Origin: Burkholderiales bacterium
Lineage (GTDB): Bacteria; Pseudomonadota; Gammaproteobacteria; Burkholderiales; SG8-39
Assembly: GCA_005777205.1 (NCBI GenBank)
Contig: SXNB01000137.1
Location: 1-5,111 of the forward strand
Direction: 5' to 3'
DNA: 5,111 bases
Position 1 is the stretch's first letter. Every line of letters starts with the position of its first letter. The position numbers and the translations under genes are program-made. Under the pieces are notes generated by a model that made no database searches, was not told where the DNA came from, and was given only the letters and a program-made list of their open reading frames with translations. Shown here one piece after another: positions 4,476-5,111 of the stretch.

Positions 4476-5111
4476 ATGGTGCAAGACACTCAGGACAAGC
4501 CCCGGCGGGCGATCGCCGCCGCGGTACAGCTGCCCGGCGCGAGCGACGCCGAGTTCGAGGCCTCGCTGAGCGAGCTGCAGCAACTCGCGAAGACGCTCGG
4601 CTTCGAGGTGGTTGCGACTTTCACCCAGAAGCGGGCCCGCTTCGACCAGACGGCCTATTTCGGCGCCGGCAAGCGCGAGGAGCTCAAGGCGCTCGCGGAG
4701 GATGCCGACATCGCCCTCGTCGACCACGAAATCTCCCCTTCCCAGGCGCGCAACCTGGAAAAGGAAATCGGCTGCGAAGTGATGGACCGCACCATGGTGA
4801 TCCTGGAGATCTTCCATCGCCACGCGCGCTCGCGCGCGGCGCGCGCCCAGGTCGAGATCGCGCGCCTGGGCTACATGGCGCCGCGCATGCGCGAAGCGGC
4901 CAAGCTGGCCGGGCCACAGGGCCGGCAGCGCAGCGGCGTCGGCGGCCGCGGCGCCGGTGAGTCGCACACCGAACTAGACCGGCGCAAGATCCGCGACCGC
5001 ATCGCCGAGCTACAGCAGGAGATCAACGCCATGGACGCCGAGCGCCGCACGCGGCGCGCGCGGCGACAGGCGAGCGAGGGCCTCGCGCGGGTGGCGCTGG
5101 TGGGCTACACC
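4476..5111 (+). CDS. hflX: GTPase HflX, N-terminal part (cut by window end)
   Basis: The first 212 codons of an HflX GTPase, a cytoplasmic protein that binds and splits ribosomes, are present and run open to the window edge. The HflX N-terminal domain is recognised by FGAGKREEL (62-70), VDHEISPSQARNLE (82-95) and VMDRTMVILEIF (102-113). Next come RAQVEIARLGYMAPR (123-137), the Gly-rich hinge GGRGAGES (156-163) with ELDRR (166-170), and a charged coiled-coil to about residue 200. The last residues, VALVGYT (206-212), are the strand leading into the P-loop (expected NAGKS lies outside). Compared with standard HflX (EGKLQVELAQL, GPGETQLE), the wording RAARAQVEIARL and GAGESHTE marks a divergent subfamily. 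ATG 4476 is the only start: a stop at 4440-4442 closes the frame upstream with no ATG/GTG/TTG between; GTG 4479 is the adjacent alternative. It is transcribed divergently from the antitoxin gene. Whether the GTPase domain is intact cannot be seen. Confidence 0.93.
   Translation, partial: MVQDTQDKPRRAIAAAVQLPGASDAEFEASLSELQQLAKTLGFEVVATFTQKRARFDQTAYFGAGKREELKALAEDADIALVDHEISPSQARNLEKEIGCEVMDRTMVILEIFHRHARSRAARAQVEIARLGYMAPRMREAAKLAGPQGRQRSGVGGRGAGESHTELDRRKIRDRIAELQQEINAMDAERRTRRARRQASEGLARVALVGYT

Noticed and set aside
4434..4967. Long minus-strand open frame across the hflX 5' region
   Set aside because: It is antisense to a clearly recognisable HflX; the product is an Ala/Arg/Leu-rich composition typical of GC-rich shadow frames and has no family motif.
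1..5111. CRISPR arrays, tRNA or rRNA genes, riboswitches
   Set aside because: No regularly spaced repeats, cloverleaf-like segments or rRNA-like stretches were seen; nearly all sequence is accounted for by protein-coding frames.

Overview
This is a GC-rich (about two-thirds G+C by eye), densely packed bacterial window. Heavy third-position G/C use, an Opp/Dpp-type peptide ABC transporter, and N-acyl-amino-acid hydrolases linked by ATGA/GTGA overlaps suggest a pseudomonadote (proteobacterium). Nothing seen fixes the class.

Region 1 (1-3453, + strand) is one tightly coupled operon. It holds the 3' end of a peptide-transporter ATPase gene (DppD/OppD type), a complete partner ATPase (DppF/OppF type), a small class I SAM-dependent methyltransferase, an N-formylglutamate amidohydrolase-family hydrolase that starts with GTG, and a zinc-dependent hydrolase of the succinylglutamate desuccinylase/aspartoacylase family. 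Every junction overlaps by 4 bases (8 at the methyltransferase if its first ATG is used). The simplest reading is uptake of peptides or N-acylated amino acids followed by hydrolysis in the cytoplasm. The actual substrate and the role of the methyltransferase are not visible.

Region 2 (3454-3535) is a short convergent gap with no gene I would call and no clear terminator.

Region 3 (3536-4403, - strand) is a two-gene HepT/MntA-type toxin-antitoxin module in which both genes are broken. The upstream gene joins an XRE-like helix-turn-helix to a minimal nucleotidyltransferase (MntA-like antitoxin). It has a frameshift inside the GSX10DXD catalytic motif, explained by one extra CG in a CG run. The downstream hepT-like gene has an in-frame TAG at codon 55, and its catalytic RX4HXY motif lies intact after that stop. 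Neither lesion can be seen as it stands in any single continuous open frame; both appear only when the frames are stitched together.

Region 4 (4404-4475) is an AT-rich island between divergent genes. It carries a perfect 15-base palindrome (likely operator of the helix-turn-helix protein) and plausible back-to-back promoters, both placed so that the mRNAs would be leaderless or nearly so.

Region 5 (4476-5111, + strand) is the 5' part of an HflX-type ribosome-associated GTPase gene of a divergent subfamily. It is cut by the window edge exactly at the start of its P-loop.
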